Below are positions 27,297 to 36,035 of a DNA stretch of 64,000 nt, piece by piece. A program made the translations under genes and the position numbers. Numbering within the stretch: the stretch's first letter is position 1; every line of letters starts with the position of its first letter. The DNA comes from Paraburkholderia atlantica (GTDB lineage Bacteria > Pseudomonadota > Gammaproteobacteria > Burkholderiales > Burkholderiaceae): contig NZ_WHNQ01000031.1 of assembly GCF_009362785.1 (NCBI RefSeq), forward strand, positions 1-64,000, given 5' to 3'. The notes beneath the pieces are model-generated. The model saw only the letters and a list, made by a program, of their open reading frames with translations. It did not search any database and was not told the DNA's origin.

Positions 27297-27801
27297 GCGG
27301 ATTCCTGGTCGTGTCTTGCAGGTCAGATTGAATTGCGCCTGGCGCCGCGTTCGGGACGTCGCAATGAGCAGAACGCGAGCCGGCTTCGAAAATGGTCATC
27401 TGCATTGACGACGAGGCGGTCGCCGCCTCGTCCATCACTGCAGTCTCCAGATGCAAGAGTCTCGCGCCCATATATTGGGTCGTTATCGTCGGCGGAACCT
27501 GACGAAGGAGACTTCGGCGATGCGAATTGTTCTCGGGATCAGGTCCATCAGTCCTTGATGAACTATTAAAGAATCTGAAATCTGTCTTTGAACAGGCTGC
27601 GGGCCCCGACGAATCGTCATTTTGGCCGGTACAATTCGCCGCTAAGAAACAGTGACAAACAACGGTTCAGCCGCGCGTACCAATGACCGGGTCAATTCCT
27701 CGCGGTTGGGATCGGGGCGGGTGCACAGCGTGTTGCGGGTCGCGGTCCTGAGACACGACGAACGCTCTTTCCCGTGAAGGAAAGGGTCCAGCGAGGGTGA
27801 G
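27297..27801. other. intergenic region upstream of the regulator gene
   Basis: About 500 bases with no accepted gene. The part around 27560-27660 is AT-rich and probably holds the promoter for the regulator at 27802; -35/-10 boxes could not be set firmly. Confidence 0.4.
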
Positions 27802-29163
27802 ATGAAATTCGGCGAAATCGAGGTGCTGCGCGAGTCCCGCGAGGTCTTACGCTCGGGCTCACCCGTTAAAATCAGTAGTCGTGCCTTTGATTTGCTCGAG
27901 ATGCTGATCGACGCCGACGGCGCTCTTGTTTCGAACGAAGCCATCATGGCCAAGGTCTGGCCGACGACGATCGTCGAAGAAAACAACATTCAGGTTCAGA
28001 TCTGTGCGCTCCGAAAGTTGTTCGGTCGCCACAAGGGGCTCATCAAAAATGTGTTTGGCCGTGGCTATCGCCTGGAGCGGCCGGGCGACGCGTCGGCAGT
28101 TATTGCGCCCGTGAACCCTTTAGTGAGCACCGCTTCGATTGATTTGGCGATGTACAAGCCGCCACTCTATCTTGACGAGTTCTTCGGACGCGAAGCGCTC
28201 CTGGGTCAGTTGACCATTCGAGTGCAGGAGCGGCGACCGTTACTCACTGTTGTTGGTCCGGCGGGATGCGGAAAGTCACGGCTGGCGCTGGAAGCCGCAA
28301 GACGACTGGAGCAACATGGCGCGGTTCGCACCCTCTATCTGTCGATGGCAAGCGGTGCCGCCGCTACCGATGCCTTCGGTCACATTGAACAATTGTTGAT
28401 TCAGACGGTCGGGTCGACCGATGGTCCATCACCGGGGCAGCACACGCTCGTTCTTGTCGACAATTGCGACCTCGTCGCAGAGCGCGTCGCGGAGTTCGTC
28501 CGTGCCATGCACGCTGCCGGGCGAGCGCTTTCTGTGATCGCAACCTCGCGAGCGCCATTGAGACTTTCCATGGAGGACGTTGTCTACGTGGAACCGTTTC
28601 GAGTCGATTGTGACGAGCGCGACCTCAGTACCGCCATCGACATGTTTGTGGCGCGAGCGTCTGATGTGCGTGCATCCACCTATACCGACGACGGCTTGAT
28701 TCCCTATCTCAGGGAGATGGTGCAAGAGGTAGACGGTCTGCCGCTAGGAATCGAGTTTGTCGCGCGTCAAACTGCGTTGCTGGGGGTTGATTCTGTACGG
28801 GCGCTATTCGAGCGCGATATCGAGTTACCCAAGCGAGTCATCAGGCACACGGGAGATGCCCGACACGAGTCGCTGACCTCAGCGCTATCGTGGACGTGGA
28901 ACCATCTGCCGAGTGACCAACAGAAGATCCTTAGTCATTTCGCCAGCAGTGGGCAGCATGCATCGCTAAAGGATCTGAGCACCATCGCTCGCACGGTTGG
29001 ACTTTCTGAAGAGGCCTCCTTCGAGGCACTGAGTGGCGTGATTGATAGCGCGTTCGTTTTTCGAAACTTCGAAGGTTCACGCGCCGCTTACCGAATGCCC
29101 AACACCGTTCGCCGCTTTTTGCGCGCCCTCGATTCGAGCGACAACACGCACGCCGCGCAGTAA
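27802..29163 (+). CDS. winged-helix regulator with AAA/NB-ARC-like ATPase
   Basis: 453 residues. Residues 1-95 form an OmpR-type winged helix (SRAFDLLEMLIDADGALVS, IVEENNIQVQICALRKLFG, VFGRGYRL). An ATPase follows with Walker A VVGPAGCGKSRLA and Walker B TLVLVDNCDLV, then SVIATSRAPLRLS and DGLPLGIEFVARQ. The C-terminus is a short helical domain (LSWTWNHLPSDQQKILSHFA). It lacks the long TPR-like tail of the 874-residue relative. A GAGGGTGAG ribosome site abuts the ATG. It lies upstream of the SDR/hydrolase pair on the same strand and probably controls it. The deleted relative at 20482-21128 is its closest local match. Confidence 0.9.
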   Translation: MKFGEIEVLRESREVLRSGSPVKISSRAFDLLEMLIDADGALVSNEAIMAKVWPTTIVEENNIQVQICALRKLFGRHKGLIKNVFGRGYRLERPGDASAVIAPVNPLVSTASIDLAMYKPPLYLDEFFGREALLGQLTIRVQERRPLLTVVGPAGCGKSRLALEAARRLEQHGAVRTLYLSMASGAAATDAFGHIEQLLIQTVGSTDGPSPGQHTLVLVDNCDLVAERVAEFVRAMHAAGRALSVIATSRAPLRLSMEDVVYVEPFRVDCDERDLSTAIDMFVARASDVRASTYTDDGLIPYLREMVQEVDGLPLGIEFVARQTALLGVDSVRALFERDIELPKRVIRHTGDARHESLTSALSWTWNHLPSDQQKILSHFASSGQHASLKDLSTIARTVGLSEEASFEALSGVIDSAFVFRNFEGSRAAYRMPNTVRRFLRALDSSDNTHAAQ

Positions 29164-29640
29164 CTCAGCAGTCAGTGAAGTTCCATCGCTGCATCAGCGG
29201 CGAGACGGGTTGTCGGGATCTGTGTTCCGGCGATCGTCCGATTCACGCCGGTTCGATGCCGGAAGTGTTGTTGGTCCATCGGTCTGGTCCTTTTCGTACC
29301 GGAGCCTTGCAGGGGGCGTCTCCAGCGTGTCCGTCTTGCCGGTCTCTTAGTGGGTGCGCGCGACCCGCATCGTCGAATGGAACCAAGGCGCGCCTCCGGC
29401 GCCAATTTTCTTGCCAGCGTCTCGAGGCGACACATTACGCCGAGTGGCGATCGCTTTCCCCTTCCAGATTCTTAAATTCTATGAAATCCCTCTGAGCGAA
29501 GGTCCTGATCGGATCGCTCGCGCAGGAGGCCTTTTAAGACTTAGGCGCGCGATAGCAGAAGATTTAATAAGTCGAATGTATATTCGCGCGCCAGAAATGA
29601 TTACCGTCTCGTCTATCGATTTTTTCTAAGGGAGCTAAGG
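29164..29640. other. intergenic region with promoter and ribosome site for SDR copy 2
   Basis: About 480 bases with no accepted gene. The last 80 bases are AT-rich, and GGGAG followed by CTAAGG lies just before ATG 29641. Confidence 0.4.
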
Positions 29641-30396
29641 ATGAGCAATCGATTGGCGGGAAAAGTGGCACTCGTGACGGGCGGAACGAGCGGCATCGGT
29701 TTGGCCACGGCAAAGGAACTCGCTCTCGAGGGAGCAACGGTATACATCACGGGGCGCCGCCTGGCGGAGTTGGACGCTGCCTGCGCCAACATCGGACATG
29801 GAGTTCGCGGGATCAAGGGTGACGTCACATCGAACAGTGACCTCGACGCGTTGATCGAGACTCTTCGATCCGCAGAAGGTCGGATCGACGTCCTCTTCGC
29901 CAATGCCGGCGGCGGAACGATGGCGCCACTCGGACAGATCACGGAGGAGCATTTCGACGACACGTTCAATCGCAACGTGCGCGCGCTGGTGTTCACTGTT
30001 CAAAAGTCGTTGCCGCTGATGAGCGCAGGGGCTTCCATCATTTTGACAGGCTCCACTGCGGGCTCGTCCGGCACGCAAGCGTTCAGCATTTATAGCGCAT
30101 CGAAAGCTGCGGTACGCAACCTCGCGCGCAGTTGGGTACTTGATCTGAAAGAACGTGGAATTCGCGTGAACGTCGTGAGCCCCGGTGCGACGAAGACCAT
30201 CGGACTGGCCGAACTGGCTGGCGACTCAAAGGAAGCCCAGGAAGGCTTGCTGACTTACCTCGCCTCGCTGATTCCGATGGGTCGCCTTGCGGATCCGTCG
30301 GAAATCGGCAAGGTGGTGGTCTTTCTCGCATCCGATGATTCGAGTTTCGTCAACGGTGCCGAGATCTTTGCCGACGGTGGTCAGGCGCAGGTGTGA
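29641..30396 (+). CDS. short-chain dehydrogenase/reductase (copy 2)
   Basis: A 251-residue classical SDR with TGGTSGIG at 13-20, FANAGGG at 86-92, the YSASK pair Tyr151/Lys155 and SSFVNGAEIFADGG near the end. It aligns without gaps to copy 1 (22312-23061) through the active site, clearly a paralogue. TGRR at 37-40 favours NADP(H). The following Tat-exported hydrolase gene starts 118 bases later, so co-transcription is likely. The substrate is unknown. Confidence 0.93.
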   Translation: MSNRLAGKVALVTGGTSGIGLATAKELALEGATVYITGRRLAELDAACANIGHGVRGIKGDVTSNSDLDALIETLRSAEGRIDVLFANAGGGTMAPLGQITEEHFDDTFNRNVRALVFTVQKSLPLMSAGASIILTGSTAGSSGTQAFSIYSASKAAVRNLARSWVLDLKERGIRVNVVSPGATKTIGLAELAGDSKEAQEGLLTYLASLIPMGRLADPSEIGKVVVFLASDDSSFVNGAEIFADGGQAQV

Positions 30397-30514
30397 TCTG
30401 AGCATTGGCAATGACATACGGCGCGAGTCTTTGCGTCCGAATTCGCTGGGTGGCCCTGCCGGCACCCAGATCACTCGCCGCCTTACAAAAAACAATTATC
30501 ACCGGGAAAAGTAG

Positions 30515-31513
30515 ATGAACGATCAGTTTGACCAGCCATCGTTGGCGCGCCGTAAGGCTTTGCTGGCAGGCGCTGGCGCCGCCGTAGCGGCGGTTGGCGC
30601 GCCGTGCCTCGCTTCGGCGGAAGTGCATCAAGCCAGCGCGCACACTGCGGCACCTCATCAACATGGAATCGCTGACATGAACTACGTCACCACGAAGGAC
30701 GGTACTCAGATCTTCTACAAAGACTGGGGCCCAAAGGATGCACAACCCATCGTGTTCCATCACGGTTGGCCGCTGTCATCGGACGACTGGGATACGCAGA
30801 TGCTGTTCTTCGTGCAGCACGGCTATCGTGTCGTCGCACATGACCGGCGCGGTCACGGCCGTTCGTCACAAGTGTCCGAAGGCCACGACATGGACCACTA
30901 TGCCGCGGACGCCTTTGCGGTTGTCGAAGCGCTCAACCTTCGCAACGCAGTGCATATCGGCCATTCGACCGGGGGCGGCGAAGTCGCGCGTTACGTCGCA
31001 AAGCACGGACAGCCTTCGGGACGCGTGGCCAAGGCGGTGCTGGTCAGCGCCGTTACGCCGCTGATGGTCAAGACCCACTCGAACCCCGAAGGTCTGCCGC
31101 TGAGCGTGTTCGACGGATTCCGCCAGGCGCTCGCGGCCAACCGCGCGCAATTCTTCGTCGATGTGCCGACCGGGCCTTTCTACGGCTTCAACCGTCCGGG
31201 CGCAACCGTACATCCGGGCGTGATCCAGAACTGGTGGCGTCAGGGAATGACGGGCAGTGCCAAGGCTCACTATGAGGGCATCAAGGCTTTCTCTGAAACA
31301 GACCAGACCGACGACCTCCGTGACATTACGGTGCCGACTTTGGTACTGCACGGTGAAGACGACCAAATCGTCCCGATCGCAGACTCGGCACGCAAGTCGA
31401 TCAAGCTGCTTAAGAACGGGACGCTCAAGACCTACCCCAGCTTTTCCCACGGCATGTTGACTGTCAATGCGGAAACGCTCAACGCAGATCTGCTGGCGTT
31501 TGTACGTGCCTGA
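30515..31513 (+). CDS. Tat-exported alpha/beta hydrolase (non-haem chloroperoxidase/esterase type)
   Basis: 332 residues. The N-terminus has a twin-arginine signal (ARRKALLAGAGAAVAAVG). The hydrolase domain begins near 56 (MNYVTTKDGTQIFYKDWG). Oxyanion motif HHGWP is at 82-86, the nucleophile Ser151 lies in GHSTGGGE, the acid Asp is in HGEDDQIVP (282-283), and the base His312 is in SFSHGM. This set is typical of cofactor-free haloperoxidase/perhydrolase and esterase enzymes. Export of a folded enzyme to the periplasm suits detoxification. A typical member starts near the DGT motif, so the Tat leader is an added piece. Confidence 0.92.
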   Translation: MNDQFDQPSLARRKALLAGAGAAVAAVGAPCLASAEVHQASAHTAAPHQHGIADMNYVTTKDGTQIFYKDWGPKDAQPIVFHHGWPLSSDDWDTQMLFFVQHGYRVVAHDRRGHGRSSQVSEGHDMDHYAADAFAVVEALNLRNAVHIGHSTGGGEVARYVAKHGQPSGRVAKAVLVSAVTPLMVKTHSNPEGLPLSVFDGFRQALAANRAQFFVDVPTGPFYGFNRPGATVHPGVIQNWWRQGMTGSAKAHYEGIKAFSETDQTDDLRDITVPTLVLHGEDDQIVPIADSARKSIKLLKNGTLKTYPSFSHGMLTVNAETLNADLLAFVRA

Positions 31514-31697
31514 TTTGGGCCGTGCTTCGTTGATCGATCTCTGAGCAAACATTGCCGGTGGTGTTGGATAACACCGCCGGCTGAATGACTCATATTGTCG
31601 AGCGGCCGGTCCGAATGCTGATTGAGACTGCTGCGTCGTCCGCGTTCGCCGGGCACCGATGGGATCTTTGCGACGTGCATCTCGATACGCCGCTTCC

Positions 31698-31931
31698 ATG
31701 TACGCCATAGAAATTCAACCGTGCGACCTTGCGAGTATCTCGGCGAGAGCAGTCACAATCGAGTGCATCGAGGCGATCGGTCGATTCGGTGTTCGGTACG
31801 TTATCGCTCGCTCGACCTGTCCGTCGACACTTAGGCGTTGGACAGAAGTGCTGGAGCAGCAGAGGCGACCCTATAAGGTCGTCGATCCGATCTCGCATCG
31901 ATGTGTTTCACGGAACTATGCGGTTTGGTGA
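31698..31931 (+). CDS. small hypothetical protein
   Basis: A possible 77-residue protein (MYAIEIQPCDLASISARAVT, then ECIEAIGRFGVRYVIARS). Residue composition looks protein-like through YVIARSTCPSTLRRWTEVLE, but no ribosome site is obvious and I do not recognise a family. No domain, signal or membrane segment. It could be a remnant of a larger gene. Confidence 0.35.
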   Translation: MYAIEIQPCDLASISARAVTIECIEAIGRFGVRYVIARSTCPSTLRRWTEVLEQQRRPYKVVDPISHRCVSRNYAVW

Positions 31932-32042
31932 TGAGGAGTGCGCAAGTCGTCGTCGCGCATCAATTCCTTAGCATCAGCGATACGGGCATCAAGGATACTT
32001 GGCAGGCGATGAGCGCGGCATCACCTGATGTCGCGATGAACG

Positions 32043-33454
32043 CTATCTTGACGGCTTCTGCGTACGGCGAAGCGGACGCTCACGGTGGAATCGTGGATGG
32101 CTGCACGTGGCCGACCTTTGCCCGACGCGATCGCCCGAACCCGACCCCAAAGGGACATCCGAGAAAAACTCAAAACGGACGTTCGCGGAGGATAACTCAG
32201 GACACGCGCCCTTCAGCAGCGATTCCACCTCGGCGTACACCAGGCCCGTGTGAGAATTGAAGACATCAAGCATCCGCATTGCAGTGGCAGCCACCGGCCC
32301 GGCCACACCCCAAATGGCAGGCTGATCAGCCACAGCGGCCGAGAAAATCAGGTTTCGCTCAGACGCGGAAATACTCAATGTCTCCCCTGCGATCACATCC
32401 ACGCTCGGCACCCCGCCTACAGCCAGCGCGCGCATCAGATCCGCCCGTTCGACACCGGCGGCGCTAAGAAAGGCGCGTGTCTCCGCGTGGAAAAGATCAA
32501 ACGGCAGACCGAACGCAGCTTTTCCCGCAGCTAGAGCTATGTAGGCATCGATGTTGACGTACTCGGGAGAGGCCGCGCGCTCTTCGGTGCTGCCATGAGT
32601 CTGGCGCAAGCGCCGCAATTTCCAATTGGGCCCCGGACCATCGACCGCGACCGTGATTCCCTTGTCGCGCAGCATGAAGCGATTGACAGCATAGTTCGGT
32701 TGCGCAAAAACCGCATCACGTCCGAAAAATAGGCCGCCGGTCCGTAGATCGACCGGCAATGCTCGCAATCACAGGCATCGGTGGAACCGAATAGCGACTT
32801 CAAATCCGGTTGGTCGGCGACAATACGATCGATTTGCTTGGAGAGCAGCTTGGCCGACGCTCCTTCCAACGACGCCGGCCAGTTCAAGGTGCGCAAGTTC
32901 GTCGCCACCATGACTGCGGCCAGGTTCTGGTTTGCAGCTGCCTCGAACGTCTTCGTCGCCTCGGCGGCGCTCGTGCTGGTACTACGGCGCGCGTCGGCGA
33001 CAAAGCGACTTTTTCCCGCGGCGACGATTTCGGCCGAGGCGTTGTAACCCGACGTGATCAGGCCTTCGGTCTTGCGGTAGTCGCCGGTGAGCCGGAACAT
33101 GCGCTGCAGTTTCTCGATGTCCGATACAACTTCCGGCGCGACGCTCTTCAAATCGTATCCAGCCGCCTTCAGATATGGTTGCAGCTTATGTTGTCCCAAT
33201 TCGAAATCGGGATGAGCGTCAAAGAAGGCCACCACCTTCTCATGCTTCGCCACTGCCTTGGGCTTTCGACGGGCAAGCTGCGCCGAGAACGCCGCGGTGG
33301 GGAACCGCTTTTCGAACCGCCGGACGATCACGGAGGCCTGTCGCCGCGCCAGCTTGGGGTCTACAGCCTTGCCGCCCATGCGAACGTTGCCGCGTTCATC
33401 CTGCCGCGTTCGGAAATGCCGGCTCACCGAGTAAGTTTCTGGCGCATGCGACAA
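32043..33454 (-). pseudogene. Tc-toxin A-type (VRP1/neuraminidase-like) protein fragment
   Basis: Frame 1 (33454 down to about 32700) contains VVSDIEKLQRMFRLTGDYRK and ACDCEHCRSIYGPAAYFSDV followed by MRFLRNR. That is the conserved Cys-x-Cys-x2-Cys and SPAAYxxDLLxFL block of TcA/SpvA-like proteins. A frameshift near 32700 moves the reading to a second frame with EYVNIDAYIALAAGK, FGLPFDLFHAETRAFLSAAG and VADQPAIWGVAGP. That frame degenerates near 32150. Intact TcA proteins exceed 1,000 residues and form a translocation pore, so this is a short, dead piece. Its 5' end runs into the antisense of the tniQ fragment, marking a rearrangement boundary near 33420-33455. Confidence 0.75.
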
Positions 33455-34098
33455 ATACGCTATTCGGAGGAAACGCTGTGCGACTTGCGAATCACCTCGG
33501 GGTGGCCAGCACGGAAGTGTACAACTGGCGATCAGGGAGGGTAAACCCGAGCCTTCCTCGGCTAGTACTTATCGCTTACTGCTGCGGCTGTAGTGTGGCC
33601 GATGTCGTCCTCGGAAACAGCGTGATGCTGAGGAAAGTATTTCGATCCCGCGGCCACAATCTGTTGGTAACGAGGCAACGTCGTGGGGCAGCCGCAACTC
33701 ACGAAACACTACTTGCGGAGCTTGATTGGGTTTTCGAATCGGGATCGGCGCTAAACCTCTGTCAGGCTGCTCGGCTTCTCGACGTGAGCGAATCTTATTT
33801 GCGCAAGCTGGCGCCGGATGTCGCAGAAAAGCTAGTGCAAAGGGGAAGGGAGACAAGGCGGAGAAAAAAAATTCAACGCGAAGAAGCTCGCTTTGAAGAC
33901 TTCTGGCGATCGTTCCAACAGCTACGCCTTGAGGATATCTATCCGGCTGAGGACAAGGTTAAAGCACGCATGTATCAGCGTACAGGGACGAAACTCGGTT
34001 ACCTTGAAGGTACCAGGTTCCACAAGAAGGCACTCGTGTTAGCGGGAGACTTCGCCTCGATGGCGCCGCCGAGCTTGAGGACAACTGATCGAGACTAG
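33415..34098 (+). pseudogene. tniQ/tnsD-family transposition protein, C-terminal part
   Basis: The plus frame from about 33415 reads SKFLAHATNTLFGGNAVRLA, NHLGVASTEVYNWRSGRVNP and SLPRLVLIAYCCGCSVADVV. These are the TniQ helix-turn-helix (GGNxxxLAxxLGVxxSTVxxWxxGRxxPSL). Then come NLCQAARLLDVSESYLRKLA, RGRETRRRKK and EDIYPAEDKVKARMYQRTG, the typical second DNA-binding part (LGVSxxYLxxxFP, GIYPSxxxVxxxL). The N-terminal zinc-finger half is missing, replaced by antisense toxin sequence. TniQ/TnsD proteins select insertion targets for Tn7-like and Tn5053-like elements. It could still yield a short protein, but no good start is visible. Confidence 0.78.
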
Positions 34099-34199
34099 AC
34101 CGCGAAAACAGTGCAGGTTTTGGGCGGCACATATCCGCAAAAACAACCAATTCGTGTCGTGTCGACGTATCGCGTACTGCTGCGGCTATGGTGCGTTGG

Positions 34200-34395
34200 A
34201 TCTTCTCTCTGCGCCTGATTTCTCTTCCCCTTTACACCAGCTTCGTCGCAAGATCAGGTGACAGCCTGGGCAAATAGTCTGCTTTCACGTCGAGAAGCCG
34301 AGCGGTGTGACAGAGGCTCAGCGCAGATCTCGATTCGAAAACGCTACCCAGTTCCGCAAGCACGCTCTACGAGAGGGCCGCCGGGGAGCTCAGCA
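34200..34395 (-). pseudogene. second tniQ fragment, inverted and decayed
   Basis: The minus strand reads LAELGSVFESRSALSLCHTA, RLLDVKADYLPRLSPDLATK, LV, a stop, then RGREIRRREK. Codon by codon this matches the plus-strand tniQ fragment (LAELDWVFESGSALNLCQAA, RLLDVSESYLRKLAPDVAEK, LVQRGRETRRRKK), but in the opposite orientation and with a stop replacing Gln. A further short direct match to tniQ codons lies at about 34171-34190 (TACTGCTGCGGCT). This indicates two related elements, or one inverted duplication, at this locus. Confidence 0.75.
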
Positions 34396-34485
34396 CCATC
34401 CCCAAGTCTATACGCTTGTGCTACAGCAAACAATCGCGTCTCTTCCAAGGAATCCCCGCAAAAAACAATCAATTCGTGTCGTTTA

Positions 34486-34543
34486 CGACATTAATTGATG
34501 AACTCCACACAGGCAGGCGTGTGGAGTTCAGCAATTAATGTCG
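34486..34543. repeat. 25-base inverted repeat with 8-base loop
   Basis: The arms are 34486-34510 and 34519-34543. The outer halves are CGACATTAATTG / CAATTAATGTCG and the inner halves GAACTCCACAC / GTGTGGAGTTC, with one mismatch between (AT versus CT on the same strand). The loop is AGGCAGGC. The outer halves are themselves two of the array motifs. It could be an abutted pair of element ends or a strong hairpin. Confidence 0.75.
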
Positions 34544-34674
34544 CTGTTTTCCAACCAATTCTTGTCGTTTTAGGCTCCAAAACCGACCTCAGAAGAGGTG
34601 CAAAGTAGCCAAGGCCAAGCAATTCGTGTCGCGTTGATACGCGGACGCTTAGAAAATCGATGGACTGGCCCTAA

Positions 34675-34885
34675 CTCGAACACTGTCGGCTCGTGGCACT
34701 TGAGCCACGCGCTCGCATAGACAACGAGGGCAAAGCTCGCCGCGTGACGTTCCGGAAAGCCATACTCCCCGAAGCCCTGGTATCTGCGCGAAAATCTGCT
34801 CGGCGAACTGCTGGTCATAGCCGCGCTCGAGCATGCCGTTGACGATTTTCTCGTGATAGGCCTTACGTCTCCACGCCGCCATCAT
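34675..34885 (-). pseudogene. dnaE2 (error-prone DNA polymerase III alpha) fragment
   Basis: The first frame reads AAWRRKAYHEKIVNGMLERG and YDQQFAEQIFAQI. A frameshift near 34780 leads to QGFGEYGFPERHAASFALVV and YASAWLKCHEPTVF. This is a highly conserved internal block of DnaE2/ImuC polymerases. Only about 70 of more than 1,000 codons remain. It has no role now, but shows that an SOS-mutagenesis locus once recombined here. Confidence 0.85.
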
Positions 34886-35265
34886 GGCCGGCGCAGCTGG
34901 TCCGCTTCCCCAGCAGTGGAGCCGGCGGCCAACGTTGCGACCGGCATCACCTCACCGATCAGCTTCCGACGTGCGCTGCACTTCGTCAAAAGGATGCAGT
35001 TCAGCGGCTATGGGGGCGCCCGCCTGTTTGATTGTGAAAAACTGAACAACGGTCATTCGAATCTCCATTTTTGTCGAACCATCGCCAGCCAATCTAGTTG
35101 TCCCCGCTCTTGATCGAACACGTGTCCGGCGCGGCCCGCGGGTCAGAGCCCTGCACATCAACGGTTTTAGCCACAACACTGTCGTGCTGTATACCAATAC
35201 TATGTTTACGATACTCTTCGATTCTCTGTATGCCGCTCTAGCAAAGAGACTTTCGTGGAGGTGTC
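34886..35265. other. intergenic, promoter of the lipoprotein gene
   Basis: About 380 bases with no convincing gene. It becomes AT-rich after 35180, and a GGAGG ribosome site lies shortly before ATG 35266. Confidence 0.4.
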
Positions 35266-35871
35266 ATGCAAAAATTGAAAATTGCGCTGGCTACTATACT
35301 TTGGGGGCTGCTCATCGGCTGTTCTCAAAAGCCCATTGAAGATAAGACTGGACCTGAGATCGCGGCTCTTAACCAGCAGGTTGAGGAGTTAAACAAACAG
35401 CTCCAACTCATGCAGCAAATCCAGAATAAATTGCAAACTCGTCTCGGTACGCTCGAGTTCTGGCATGACGTCGAAAACGATAGCTCTGCTATGCTCGACC
35501 CTGCATCAAAGTCGTATGGCGTGGCTAAAACCAATCTGGGGAACCTGCTAGTTTCCGTCGACAACATCACCCCTTACGGTGATGGCTATAAGCTCAGGTT
35601 GATGGTGGGGAATCCGAACATGGTTACTTACGACGGCGCTAAGCTAAAGGTTCAATGGGCGGAGAAGCCACGATGGGGTGATGCTAGTTTCGATAGCACA
35701 AAGTGGAATGCTTCGATCCAGTCAAAGGAAATCGACGTCGTTAATGAACTCCTACCGGGAGCTTGGAACCCGGTAGAAGTAGTGATTTCTCCCGCGACTG
35801 CAGCTCAGACGGGTTACCTAACGCTTACGGCAACTCTGGACAAGTTAAGCCTACGTCGAACCAATCCTTGA
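35266..35871 (+). CDS. DUF3251-type lipoprotein
   Basis: 201 residues. The lipobox is LLIGC with Cys19 (LWGLLIGCSQKP), so it should be lipid-anchored in the envelope. A coiled-coil stretch follows (EIAALNQQVEELNKQLQLMQ), then a beta-rich domain ending GYLTLTATLDKLSLRR that resembles DUF3251/YajI lipoproteins. GTGGAGG lies just upstream of the ATG. GC content is visibly lower than in the flanking housekeeping-like genes, consistent with island cargo. Function unknown. Confidence 0.85.
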   Translation: MQKLKIALATILWGLLIGCSQKPIEDKTGPEIAALNQQVEELNKQLQLMQQIQNKLQTRLGTLEFWHDVENDSSAMLDPASKSYGVAKTNLGNLLVSVDNITPYGDGYKLRLMVGNPNMVTYDGAKLKVQWAEKPRWGDASFDSTKWNASIQSKEIDVVNELLPGAWNPVEVVISPATAAQTGYLTLTATLDKLSLRRTNP

Positions 35872-36035
35872 GGACAAACTCGATCTCGCCTCATCAGGCT
35901 AGGCGCGGTTTTGACATGAGCGATATTGCCGACCATCACGCACCACCATCCTTCGCCGCTTGCGGGATGTGGACTTGCAGCGGACCCGCATTTCACAATA
36001 CCCGGGGGCCATGAGTGACACCGTGGAGTCCGATT

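Larger units (their letters stand above)
34135..34631. repeat. transposon-end-like repeat array (TnsB/TniA-site type)
   Basis: The 12-mer CAATTCGTGTCG occurs exactly at 34148-34159, 34470-34481 and 34620-34631. Variants occur at 34532-34543 (CAATTAATGTCG) and 34556-34567 (CAATTCTTGTCG), and one copy is inverted at 34486-34497. The first two copies share a longer block of about 25 bases beginning CCGCAAAAA (34135-34159 and 34456-34481). Spaced AATTNNTGTCG motifs next to tniQ resemble the multiple transposase-binding sites at the ends of Tn7/Tn5053-like elements. The identity of the binding protein is inferred. Confidence 0.65.

Noticed and set aside
33175..33414. Upstream 80 residues of the long plus frame leading into tniQ
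   Set aside because: They are antisense to the toxin fragment and have no TniQ zinc-finger motifs, so they are not counted as tniQ.
34486..34543. Integron attC site
   Set aside because: No integrase and no attC-style core sites; the arms are made of the tniQ-side repeat motif instead.
34135..34631. CRISPR array
   Set aside because: The repeats are short, unevenly spaced (about 320, 62, 24 and 64 bases) and partly inverted; no cas genes are visible.
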